DNA from: Micromonospora sp. BL4
GTDB lineage: Bacteria > Actinomycetota > Actinomycetes > Mycobacteriales > Micromonosporaceae
Assembly: GCF_003667505.1 (NCBI RefSeq)
Contig: NZ_RCVJ01000181.1
Coordinates: 1 to 64,000 of the forward strand
DNA: 64,000 bases
Direction: 5' to 3'
Shown here: in pieces, positions 41,964 to 49,858 of the stretch
Layout of the letters: every line of letters begins with the position of its first letter
How positions within the stretch are numbered: the first letter of the stretch is position 1
Made by a program: the position numbers and the translations under genes
Notes under the pieces: generated by a model
What the model saw: only the letters and a program-made list of their open reading frames with translations
Told to the model about the DNA's origin: nothing
Databases searched by the model: none

Positions 41964-43139
41964 TCACTCGGCCGGCACCACGACCTCGACCCGCTGCACC
42001 AGGTTGTTGGCGAAGCCGCCCCGGTTCCACGGCTGCTCGACCGGCTGGGTCCGCCCGGAGGCGTCCGTCGCCCGCGCGCTGAGCACGTACCGGCCCGGCG
42101 TCGCGGTCCACTCGTGCCGCCACCGTCGCCAGGCGAAGTCGCCCTCCGCGGCGTCCAGCTCGGCCGGCGTCCAGCTCGTCCCGCCGTCGGTGGTCACCTC
42201 CACGGCGACCACCGGCGCGTGCCCCGACCAGGCTCGACCGTCCAGAGTGCATGGTCCCGGGCGGAGCACCCGGCGGCGGGACATGAAGTCCGGGAAGCCG
42301 GGCGGGCGGACCAGCGCGCGCGGCTCGATCCGGGTGACCGGAACGCCCGGGTCGTCAGCGTCGCGGCGCACCCGGTAGGCGACCGCGTTCTGGTACCCCT
42401 CGAACGGCTCGGTCCGCACCTCCACCGAGCGCAGCCACTTCACGTGCGCCATGCCGTACCAGCCCGGCACGATCAGCCGCAGCGGCGCACCGTGCTGCGG
42501 CAGCAGGGGAGCACCGTTCATCTCGTACGCCAGCAGCACCTCGTCGCGCAGCGCGTCGGCGACCGGCAGCCCGCGCTGGTAGTCCTGCTCCACCCCGCGC
42601 TCGACGCCGTGATCGGCGCCGGTGAAGACCACGTCGACCGCGTCCGGCCCGAGACCCGCCTCGCGCAGCAGCGGCGCCAGCGGGGTGCCGGTCCACTCGG
42701 CGTTGCCGACCGCCTCGACCAACCAGGGCTGGCTGACCGGCCGGGGGTGCAGCAGGGCCCGACCGTTGCCGGCGCACTCCAGGGTGACCCGGTGGGTGAC
42801 CCGGGGCCGCTCACGTAGCTCCGCCAGGCTGACGGTCAACGGCCGGTCCACCGCGCCGCCGACGGTCAGCGCGTGCGTGGCCGGGTCCAGCTCCGGAATG
42901 TCGTAGTGCGTGAGCAGGTAGTGCAGCCCCGCCGGGGTGACGTCGTAGCGCAGCGCCTCCAGCGGTATGCCGTGGTTGCGGGCGGCGAGCTGCAACTCCT
43001 CGGCGCTGAACGCCTCGTCCGGCTCGGCGATCCGCGACGGGCCGCTCACCTCGGCCACCGTCGGCGCGCCGACGGCCCCGTGGTGCGGAGTCGGGTCGTC
43101 CTGCGAAGACCCCGGCGTCCGGTCATCGACAGTGGTCAT
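41964..43139 (-). CDS. Sulfite-oxidase-like molybdopterin oxidoreductase
   Basis: The 391-aa protein has the molybdenum-cofactor domain of the sulfite oxidase family. The Mo-ligating cysteine is Cys122 in TLECAGNGRALL, and the pterin-binding region is seen in LAYEMNGAPLLPQHG and LRLIVPGWYGMAHVKWL. A C-terminal dimerisation domain (about 280-391, VEVTTDGGTSWTPAEL) is also present. There is no heme domain and no signal peptide, so it is probably cytoplasmic and uses an unknown acceptor. ATG 43139, with GGGAGG upstream, replaces a longer frame. The true substrate may be something other than sulfite. Confidence 0.9.
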   Translation of the reverse strand: MTTVDDRTPGSSQDDPTPHHGAVGAPTVAEVSGPSRIAEPDEAFSAEELQLAARNHGIPLEALRYDVTPAGLHYLLTHYDIPELDPATHALTVGGAVDRPLTVSLAELRERPRVTHRVTLECAGNGRALLHPRPVSQPWLVEAVGNAEWTGTPLAPLLREAGLGPDAVDVVFTGADHGVERGVEQDYQRGLPVADALRDEVLLAYEMNGAPLLPQHGAPLRLIVPGWYGMAHVKWLRSVEVRTEPFEGYQNAVAYRVRRDADDPGVPVTRIEPRALVRPPGFPDFMSRRRVLRPGPCTLDGRAWSGHAPVVAVEVTTDGGTSWTPAELDAAEGDFAWRRWRHEWTATPGRYVLSARATDASGRTQPVEQPWNRGGFANNLVQRVEVVVPAE

Positions 43140-43379
43140 GGGTGCCTCCCCGGTTCGGACGGCGGCGCTGCGCTCGCACGCGGACCAGCCTAGGCCCTCC
43201 GCGACGGCCCAGGTCCGGCCCGGTGCGCGCGACCCCTCCGACCCCATGCGGGGTGGCAGGGACAGCGTTCAGCCGGCCACGACATAACAGATCACCGGGC
43301 GCTCCGGGTGGGCGTCCACAGCACCCCCACCTGTCCACAGCTCGGCCGCTCGGGGTGGCCGGCGGTCCAGGCCCGGTCG

Positions 43380-43385
43380 CAGGCT
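43380..43385 (+). promoter_or_regulatory. Candidate leaderless -10 for the M23 peptidase
   Basis: CAGGCT lies 6 nt before ATG 43392. There is no ribosome site. It supports ATG 43392 over the upstream in-frame ATG at 43308. Confidence 0.35.
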
Positions 43386-43391
43386 GCCGTC

Positions 43392-44072
43392 ATGCGACCG
43401 CCACCCGACCCGCCTACGGTTCCGATCCGCCGCACCGTGCTGCTCTGCGCCGCGTTGCCCCTCGCGCTGGCCGTCCAGCTCTGCGGCCCGGCGGTGCTGG
43501 TCGCGGCGCCGCCCGTCCGCGCGCCGACGCCGGTCGTGCCGGTCGCGGTCGTGGCGCCCGCCGCATCGGACGTCGGTGCCGGGCGGTTCCGCTGGCCGGT
43601 CGACGGGCCGCCCCGCCCGGTGCGCCGATTCGATCCGCCACCCCGGCCGTGGCTGGCCGGGCACCGGGGAGTGGACCTGGCCGCGCCGGCCGGGGCGGTG
43701 GTCCGCAGCGCCGGGCCGGGCACGGTGCTCTTCGCGGGCCTGGTCGCCGGTCGGCCGGTGGTCACCGTCGGGCACTCCGGCGGGCTGCGGACCACCCACG
43801 AGCCGGTGCGACCGGCGGTACGCCCCGGCCAGCAGGTCGCCGCCGGTACGCCGCTGGGCGAGCTGCTGGCTGGTCATCCGGGTTGCCCGGCCCTGGCCTG
43901 CCTGCACTGGGGCCTGCGCCGGGACGTCGAGTACCTCGACCCGCTGGCCCTGCTCGGCCTCGGCCCGGTACGCCTGCTCCCGGTCGGTCGGGTCAGCGCT
44001 GGGCGAGCAGCGCCGGCAGTCGTACGGCCAGCCGTTCGTACTCGTCGGCGGCGTTGTAGACCTGACCGGTGA
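43392..44072 (+). CDS. M23-family (LytM) peptidase homologue, exported
   Basis: The 226-aa protein has a signal peptide (RRTVLLCAALPLALAVQLCG) followed by an M23 domain: GRFRWPVDG, HRGVDLAAPAGAVVRSA (metal His and Asp), VTVGHSGGLRTTHEP and CLHWGLRRD. The first His of the usual HxH motif is a Cys here (CLHWG), a variant I associate with this actinobacterial group, so it may be a degenerate regulator rather than an active cell-wall hydrolase. In related genomes this gene lies beside rpsB. The last 80 nt overlap the convergent aminotransferase gene, so its Arg-rich C-terminus is read antisense to that gene. Confidence 0.85.
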   Translation: MRPPPDPPTVPIRRTVLLCAALPLALAVQLCGPAVLVAAPPVRAPTPVVPVAVVAPAASDVGAGRFRWPVDGPPRPVRRFDPPPRPWLAGHRGVDLAAPAGAVVRSAGPGTVLFAGLVAGRPVVTVGHSGGLRTTHEPVRPAVRPGQQVAAGTPLGELLAGHPGCPALACLHWGLRRDVEYLDPLALLGLGPVRLLPVGRVSAGRAAPAVVRPAVRTRRRRCRPDR

Positions 44073-45174
44073 GCCGTAGCCACCCTCGACCGTTCCAGGT
44101 CATCACCGCCACCTCGGCGGCGAGCCGCTCGCCGATGCGCGTCTGCAGCGCCCGCGCCGCGTCGATGGTGGTGGCCATGCCGGCCGGCAGCGGGACGATG
44201 CGCAGAGCCACCGCGCGCCCGCCGGGGTCGGGCAGCTGGGCGGGCGGTACACCCAGCGCGTCCCCCACCACCCGCTGGCCGTACGCGGCGAGCGTGGCGT
44301 TGTGCTCCCGGACCCGGTCGACGCCCAGGCTGCGAAGCGTGAACAGGCCCGCGGGGGCGGCCAACCACGAGGTGTAGTCCAGGGTGGCCTGCCATTCGAC
44401 CCGGGCCGGGAAGCCGGCCTCCTGCTCCCACGAGACCACCAGCGGCTCGATCCGATCCCGCCACGCCGCGGTCACCGCGAGCAGGGCGGTGCCCCGCGGG
44501 GCGTACCCCCACTTGTGCAGGTTGCCCACCCAGAAGTCGGCGCCGATGCTGATGACCGGGGTCGGCAGCATCCCCGGGGCGTGCGCGGCATCCACCAGGA
44601 CCGGGACGCCGTGTTCGTGGGCCACCCCGACGATGGCGGCGGCCGGGAAGAGCCGGGCGGTGGCCGAGGTGAGTTGATCGACGACGAGGAGCCGGGTCCG
44701 CCCCGGGCGCAGCCCGGCGCGCACGGTCTGCACGATCTGCTCGTCGGTGGCGCCCAGCGGGATCGGCAGCACTCGGCTGACCGCCCCGGTCCGGCGGCAC
44801 TCGCGCTGGATGGCCAGGCTTACCGCCCCGTACCCGTGGTCGGTGCTGAGCACCTCGTCGCCGGGCTGCAACCCCAGCGACTGGAGCACCACGGCGACGC
44901 CGGTGGTGGTGTTGCCGACCAGGGCGCTGCCGTCCGGGTCGGCGCCCAGGAAGGTGGCCAGGTGCCGGCGGGTGTGCGCGATCCGGTCAACCAGGCCCTG
45001 GGTGAAGAAGCGCAGGGGGTTGGCCTCCATCTCGTCGCGCAGCCGCTGTTGGGCACGCTGCACGCCGATCGGCACCGCGCCGAACGAGCCGTGGTTGAGG
45101 TGGCTGACCGCCGGGTCGAGGGAGAAGAGCAGGCGGGCGCCCGGGATCGGCTCAGGGGGCTGCGGGACGCTCAC
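43993..45174 (-). CDS. Class V aminotransferase (isopenicillin-N-epimerase-like)
   Basis: The 393-aa PLP enzyme has HLNHGSFGAVP at the N-terminus, a LVDAAHAPG motif with the PLP-binding Asp195, and the Schiff-base Lys221 in GNLHKWGYAPRGTA. This is the isopenicillin N epimerase/cysteine-desulfurase-like branch. No beta-lactam genes are nearby, so epimerisation of isopenicillin N is unlikely; the substrate is unknown. GTG 45174 is immediately preceded by a TACGAT element. The 3' end overlaps the M23 gene. Confidence 0.88.
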   Translation of the reverse strand: MSVPQPPEPIPGARLLFSLDPAVSHLNHGSFGAVPIGVQRAQQRLRDEMEANPLRFFTQGLVDRIAHTRRHLATFLGADPDGSALVGNTTTGVAVVLQSLGLQPGDEVLSTDHGYGAVSLAIQRECRRTGAVSRVLPIPLGATDEQIVQTVRAGLRPGRTRLLVVDQLTSATARLFPAAAIVGVAHEHGVPVLVDAAHAPGMLPTPVISIGADFWVGNLHKWGYAPRGTALLAVTAAWRDRIEPLVVSWEQEAGFPARVEWQATLDYTSWLAAPAGLFTLRSLGVDRVREHNATLAAYGQRVVGDALGVPPAQLPDPGGRAVALRIVPLPAGMATTIDAARALQTRIGERLAAEVAVMTWNGRGWLRLTGQVYNAADEYERLAVRLPALLAQR

Positions 45175-45180
45175 CCGGTG

Positions 45181-45186
45181 ATCGTA
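45181..45186 (-). promoter_or_regulatory. Candidate leaderless -10 for the aminotransferase
   Basis: TACGAT on the minus strand lies 6 nt before the GTG start at 45174, with no ribosome site visible. Confidence 0.35.
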
Positions 45187-45240
45187 ACCGCCGGTCGATC
45201 ATCCCCGAGTGGCGTCCGATGCGGGGTCGGCCTGCGGGGG

Positions 45241-46215
45241 TCAGGCGCGCGGGTGGGCCTGGCGGTAGGCGGCGCGCAGCCGCTCCACCGAGACGTGCGT
45301 GTAGATCTGCGTGCTGGCCAGCGACGAGTGGCCGAGCAGTTCCTGCACGGCGCGCAGGTCCGCACCGCCCTCCAGCAGGTGGGTGGCAGCGGAGTGACGT
45401 AGCCCGTGCGGGCTGGTCCGGGGCAGGCCGGTGGCCTCGGCGTACCCGCCGATGATCTGACGTGCGGTGGTCGGGTTGAGTCGGCCGCCCCGGGCGCCGA
45501 GCAGCAGCGCGTCGCCGGAGCGGGCGCCGACCAGCGCCGGGCGGCCACGGCGCAGCCAGTCGTCCAACGCTCGCTGCGCGGGCACCCCGTACGGCACCGA
45601 ACGTTCCCGACCGCCCTTGCCGAACACCCGGATCACCCGGCGGCCGTGGTCGACGTCTCCGACGTCCAACCCGCAGGCCTCGCTGATCCGCACGCCGGTG
45701 GCGTACAGCAGTTCCAGCAGCACCCGGTCGCGCAGTGGCACCGCCTCGGCCGTTGTCGACTCGGTCGGTGTGGAGGTGGGTGGCAGCCGGGTCGGCGCGT
45801 CCACCAGGGCGGCGGCCTGGTCGGCGCGCAGGACGGTGGGCAGTTCCCGGTGCGCGCGAGGGCTGGCCAGCGCGGCGCCCACGTCGGCGGCGAGCAGCCC
45901 GGCGCGGTGCGCCCAGGCGCTGAACGCGCGCGCCGACGCGGCCCGCCGGGCCAGCGACGTGCGGGCCGCGCCGGTCGTCCGCTGCCGGGCCAGCCAGCTG
46001 CGCAGCACCGACAGGTCAAGCTCGGCCAGGTCGACACAGCCCATCCGGACGGCATGGTCGAGCAGCGAGACCAGATCGGTGACGTACGCGCGGACGGTGT
46101 GCGCCGACCGGTTGCGGACCCGGGACAGGTGCTCGGCGAAGTCGTCCACCGCGTCGCGCAGCGCCGGCGGCAGCTCCTGGTGGGTGGCCCGGGTGCCCCG
46201 GGCAGGCCGGCTCAT
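45241..46215 (-). CDS. xerC: Tyrosine recombinase XerC
   Basis: XerC resolves chromosome dimers at dif with XerD. The 324-aa protein has the N-terminal SAM-like core-binding domain (residues about 14-100, DFAEHLSRVRNRSAHTVRAY) and a catalytic domain with Arg in TGVRISEACGL, Lys in VFGKGGRER, HxxR in SPHGLRHSAATHLL, His in LGHSSLAS and nucleophile Tyr in TQIYTHVS. All are intact. A Pro/Thr-rich insertion (TRLPPTSTPTESTT) sits between the domains' strands. ATG 46215 gives the family N-terminus. It follows dprA on the same strand. Confidence 0.92.
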   Translation of the reverse strand: MSRPARGTRATHQELPPALRDAVDDFAEHLSRVRNRSAHTVRAYVTDLVSLLDHAVRMGCVDLAELDLSVLRSWLARQRTTGAARTSLARRAASARAFSAWAHRAGLLAADVGAALASPRAHRELPTVLRADQAAALVDAPTRLPPTSTPTESTTAEAVPLRDRVLLELLYATGVRISEACGLDVGDVDHGRRVIRVFGKGGRERSVPYGVPAQRALDDWLRRGRPALVGARSGDALLLGARGGRLNPTTARQIIGGYAEATGLPRTSPHGLRHSAATHLLEGGADLRAVQELLGHSSLASTQIYTHVSVERLRAAYRQAHPRA

Positions 46216-46372
46216 CGCCGCCCGGTCGGCGGCGCCGTGGTGGCGGCCGGGCGATGGGCCCGCGCACCCCCGCTGACAGCTGGCACGCCACCAGCCTACG
46301 GCCGCGCGTCGCGCACCGCCGGCCGCTACGGGGTCGGTGTGGTCGGCGCTGTTGTGGCCGGCGCTGGCCCCG

Positions 46373-47656
46373 TCAGTGCTGGCCGGTCGGCGCTGGTCCG
46401 GTCGGTGCTCGGCGATCTCCCGGACCGCCTTGCGCGCCCGGGCCTGGCCCGGTCGGGATCGGGCTGGCGGACGTCGTCCGCTTCCGCCGGACGGGCGGGG
46501 CGAGGGCGTAACCGTCGTCGCGGCGGACCACCAGGGACAGCTCCTCCAGAAGGGACAGTTTGCGCAGTGCGGTGCGTACGTCGACGCGGGCCCGGGCGGC
46601 CAGCCCGTCCACGCCCAGCGCGCCCCGGCGAGGTAGTGCCTCCAACAGCGACCGCGCGTCGTCGTCGAGCGTGTCGGCCGGTCGCTGCGGGCCCCGGGCC
46701 AGCGGCGCCAGGTCGGCACCGATCCGGCCCACCTCCTCGAGCACGTGCGCCACCCCGGTGACGAGGCGAGCCTTCGGGAACTCGCGGAGCAGCTCATGCG
46801 CGCCGACGGACATCGCCGAGGTCACCGGCCCGGGAACCACCATGGCCGCCCGGTCGGTGTGGATGGCCCGCCGGGCGGTCTGCGTCGCGCCGCTCCGTGC
46901 GGACGCCTCCACCACGACGGTGCCGAGGGTGCCTCCGGCGATGACCCGGTTGCGAATCAGGAACCGGGGTCGTAGCGGCTCGGCCCCGGGCGGCCACTCG
47001 CTGACCAGCAGGCCGGTGTCGGCGATCCGATCGAAGAGCGCCGCGTTACCCATCGGATACGGCCGATCCAGCCCGCAGGCCAGCACCGCGACGGTCAGGC
47101 CGCCGGCGTTGAGGGCGCCCCGGTGGGCGGCCGCGTCGATCCCGAACGCGCCACCGGACACGACCGTCCAGTCCCGTTCGGCCAGCCCGTACCCCAGTTC
47201 GGTGGCCACGTGCAGGCCGTAGCCGGTCGCCGCCCGTGCCCCGACCACGGCCACCGATCGTTCCAGCGCCTCGCCCAGCGGCCAGCTTCCCCGGACCCAG
47301 AAACAGAGCGGCGGCGCGGTCTCGACGTCCACCCGCCGGCTGACGTCCGGCAGTTGGAGCTTGGCCAGGCCGGCTACCCGGCCCGGCCACTCGTCGTCGT
47401 CGGGCGTGACCAGCCGGGCACCGAGACGGTCTGCCCGACCCAGTGCCTCGGCCGCCACCGCGCGGGCGTCGGCGGCGGCCGATCGGGCGGCGACCGTGGT
47501 GTGCAGCCAGCCGTCCGGGCTACCGCCGTCGAGCAGCAGATCCAGCGCCGCCACCGGGCCCAGCCGCTGCACCAGCCGGTGCACCGCGCGGGTGCCCGGC
47601 TCGGCCAGCCAGGTCAGCGCCACCCGGGCCAGCCGCCGTTCGTCTTCAGCGCTCAC
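46373..47656 (-). CDS. dprA: DNA-processing protein DprA
   Basis: DprA loads RecA on incoming single-stranded DNA during transformation; most actinomycetes keep it without known competence. The 427-aa protein has a short N-terminal helical domain and the Rossmann-like core (SVAVVGARAATGYGLHVATE, VVSGGAFGIDAAAH, YPMGNAALFDRIA, FLIRNRVIAGGTLGTVVVEA). A C-terminal winged-helix domain (about 340-400, LLEALPRRGALGVDGLAAR) precedes a disordered tail. GTG 47656 with GAGAGG upstream overlaps the comM stop by 4 nt. Confidence 0.93.
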   Translation of the reverse strand: MSAEDERRLARVALTWLAEPGTRAVHRLVQRLGPVAALDLLLDGGSPDGWLHTTVAARSAAADARAVAAEALGRADRLGARLVTPDDDEWPGRVAGLAKLQLPDVSRRVDVETAPPLCFWVRGSWPLGEALERSVAVVGARAATGYGLHVATELGYGLAERDWTVVSGGAFGIDAAAHRGALNAGGLTVAVLACGLDRPYPMGNAALFDRIADTGLLVSEWPPGAEPLRPRFLIRNRVIAGGTLGTVVVEASARSGATQTARRAIHTDRAAMVVPGPVTSAMSVGAHELLREFPKARLVTGVAHVLEEVGRIGADLAPLARGPQRPADTLDDDARSLLEALPRRGALGVDGLAARARVDVRTALRKLSLLEELSLVVRRDDGYALAPPVRRKRTTSASPIPTGPGPGAQGGPGDRRAPTGPAPTGQH

Positions 47657-49173
47657 GTCGCCTCTCCCGTGCGTAGTTGGATCGCCTCCCGGACGTCCTC
47701 CCGGTCGGGCCGGTCCCGTCCGTCCAGGTCTGCGATCGTCCATGCCATCCGGATCACCCGGTCGAAGCCGCGTGCCGACAGCGAGCCGGAGTCGAGCCGT
47801 CCGCGCAGCTCGGCGGTGTCCCGGGCGGGCAGCCGCCACGGCGGTCGGCGCAGGTGCGGGCCGCCCACCTCCGCGTTGAGCCGCCGGCCGAGGGCGGCCC
47901 AGCGGCTGGCCGCCGCCTGCCGGGCAGCCACCACCCGTTTGGCGACCGTGGCCGAGGACTCCGCATCGCTTCCCGCAGCCATCAGCTCCGCCGCCCGCAC
48001 CGGCATCAGCCGCACCTGCACGTCGATCCGGTCGAGCAGCGGCCCGGACAGCCGGCCCAGGTAACGGCGGCGGACGAGTGGGGTGCACTCGCAGTACGCG
48101 TCCCCGCCGGGCTTCGCGCACGGACAAGGGTTGGCGGCCAGCACCAGTTGGGTCCGGGCCGGATATTCGGTGCCGCCCCCGCTGCGGGCCAGCTTGACGC
48201 GGCCGTGCTCCAGCGGCTGGCGCAGCGCCTCCAGGGCGCCCTTGCTGAACTCCGGCGCCTCGTCGAGGAAGAGCACGCCGCGGTGGGCCAGCGACACCGC
48301 GCCGGGCCGGGCCAGTCCCGAACCGCCACCGACCAGCGACGGCACGGTGGCCGTGTGGTGTGGCGCCTGGAGCGGCGGGCGGCGCAGCAACCGGCCGCCC
48401 GGTGGCAGCAGTCCGGCGATCGAGTGCAGCGCGGTGACCTCCAGCGCCGCGTCGTCGTCCAGCTCGGGCAGGATCGACGGCAGCCGCTCAGCCAGCATCG
48501 TCTTGCCGGCGCCCGGCGGGCCGAGCAGCGCCACGTGGTGCCCGCCGGCGGCGGCGACCTCCAACGCGCGTCGCCCCATCTGCTGCCCGGCGACCTCGGC
48601 CAGGTCCGGGCCACCGGTGACGGGTTCCGGGGTCTCGGCCGATGGTTCGATCAGCGGGCTGCCCTCCCGGACGAAGGTGACCAGCCGGTGCAGCGTGTCG
48701 ACCGCCCGCACCCGTATCCCGGGGATGACGGCGGCCTCGGCGGCGTTGCCGGCCGGGACGATCACGCGCCCGACGCCGGCCTGGGCGGCGGCGGCGACCA
48801 TCGGCAGCACCCCGCGCACCGGCCGGACGGTCCCGTCCAGCCCCAGCTCGCCGAGGACCACCACCCCCTCCAGGGGTAGCAGTGGCAGCTCACCCGAGCC
48901 GCCCAGCAGTGCGGCGGCGATGGCCAGATCGAACGCGGAGCCGAATTTCGGCAACGTCGCCGGCAGCAGGTTCAGGGTGATGCGCCGGTTGGGCCAGCGC
49001 TGGCCGGAGTTGACCACGGCCGCCCGGACCCGGTCGCGGGCCTCGTGCAGGGCGGTGTCCGGCAGCCCGGAGATCACCACCGCCGGCAGGCCGGCGGCGA
49101 GATCGGCCTCCACCTCGACCAGGTGGCCGGTGACGCCGACCAGCCCCACGGAGAGCACCTTCGCGTAACTCAT
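47653..49173 (-). CDS. comM: ComM/YifB-family Mg-chelatase-like ATPase
   Basis: ComM is a hexameric helicase that promotes branch migration during homologous recombination. The 506-aa protein has the N-terminal Lon-protease-like ChlI domain (SYAKVLSVGLVGVTGHLVEV) and an AAA+ core with Walker A LGPPGAGKTMLAER and Walker B VLFLDEAPEF. A Cys cluster (NPCPCAKPGG ... YCECTP) likely binds zinc. The C-terminal Mg-chelatase domain begins about residue 400. It forms a tight operon with yraN (upstream, 30 bp) and dprA (overlap). Confidence 0.95.
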   Translation of the reverse strand: MSYAKVLSVGLVGVTGHLVEVEADLAAGLPAVVISGLPDTALHEARDRVRAAVVNSGQRWPNRRITLNLLPATLPKFGSAFDLAIAAALLGGSGELPLLPLEGVVVLGELGLDGTVRPVRGVLPMVAAAAQAGVGRVIVPAGNAAEAAVIPGIRVRAVDTLHRLVTFVREGSPLIEPSAETPEPVTGGPDLAEVAGQQMGRRALEVAAAGGHHVALLGPPGAGKTMLAERLPSILPELDDDAALEVTALHSIAGLLPPGGRLLRRPPLQAPHHTATVPSLVGGGSGLARPGAVSLAHRGVLFLDEAPEFSKGALEALRQPLEHGRVKLARSGGGTEYPARTQLVLAANPCPCAKPGGDAYCECTPLVRRRYLGRLSGPLLDRIDVQVRLMPVRAAELMAAGSDAESSATVAKRVVAARQAAASRWAALGRRLNAEVGGPHLRRPPWRLPARDTAELRGRLDSGSLSARGFDRVIRMAWTIADLDGRDRPDREDVREAIQLRTGEAT

Positions 49174-49203
49174 GGCGCTCCCCGACCTTCCGGAGCGCGC
49201 ATC

Positions 49204-49563
49204 TCAGAACACGCCCTTGAGGTGGTCGACCTGCGCCGGGCCCGCGTCGGGCAACCGCACCGAGAGCACGTCGAACCGCACCTCCTCGGCGGTCGTCCCG
49301 GTCTCGGCCAGCCAACGCGCGGCGAGCCCGCGCAGTCGCCGTGCCTTGGCGGGCACGACCGCCTCGGCCGGGGTGCCGAAGCTGTCGCCCCGGCGCGTCT
49401 TCACCTCGCAGAAGGCGAGCACGGGCCCGTCCCAGGCGATGATGTCGATCTCCCCGTCCGGGCAGCGCCAGTTTCGGGCGACCGGTCGCAGCCCCGCCCC
49501 GATCAGGTGTCGGGTCGCGCAGCGCTCGCCGTACGCGCCGACCGCCTGGTTCCGCTTCGTCAT
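49204..49563 (-). CDS. yraN: YraN/UPF0102 nuclease-like protein
   Basis: The 119-aa protein belongs to UPF0102, a small restriction-endonuclease-like fold. It shows the conserved active-site pattern: Gly-Glu-Ile-Asp in CPDGEIDIIAWDG and Glu-Val-Lys in LAFCEVKTRRG. Its biological role is unsettled. It is the first gene of the yraN-comM-dprA-xerC operon. ATG 49563 begins the family length (MTKRNQAVGAYGERCAT); a longer frame upstream is not conserved. Confidence 0.92.
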   Translation of the reverse strand: MTKRNQAVGAYGERCATRHLIGAGLRPVARNWRCPDGEIDIIAWDGPVLAFCEVKTRRGDSFGTPAEAVVPAKARRLRGLAARWLAETGTTAEEVRFDVLSVRLPDAGPAQVDHLKGVF

Positions 49564-49713
49564 GGCCGGCACGGTGCCCGCCGGGGCCCGACCGCCGCGA
49601 TCCCGACGTCGGCCACCTGTGGACAACCGCTGTCCTGTGGACGACCAACCGATCAACCCCGCCCTGTGCTACGGCTCCGTTGCCGGCCTCGCGGAGGAAT
49701 GGGCGGTGAAAAC

Positions 49714-49755
49714 CGCGATACCTCGGAGGCATATTTATGACTCTGAGGTATCGCG
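49714..49755. repeat. Dispersed 42-bp near-palindrome, copy 2
   Basis: 18 of 21 symmetric pairs match (plus one G-T), with centre CATATTTATG and outer arms CGCGATACCTC. It is homologous to 27981-28024 (35 of 40 core positions). It lies in the divergent gap between yraN and the repeat-rich membrane protein, about 105 bp before the latter. Confidence 0.85.
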
Positions 49756-49858
49756 CTCACCGTGGTGGGTGCCGTCGATCGTGCAGCGTGCGTCCCCGAT
49801 GAGGCGAGGCGCCGGGCTGAAATGGCGCGGCGGCGGTCCGTCGCATACGGTGCCGGAC

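Noticed and set aside
44072..45174. The aminotransferase as a beta-lactam biosynthesis gene
   Set aside because: It resembles isopenicillin N epimerase only at family level. No synthetase or cyclase genes are nearby.
47653..49173. comM-dprA as evidence that the organism is naturally competent
   Set aside because: Both genes are widespread in actinomycetes without known competence, and no uptake (comEA/comEC) or pilus genes are in the window.
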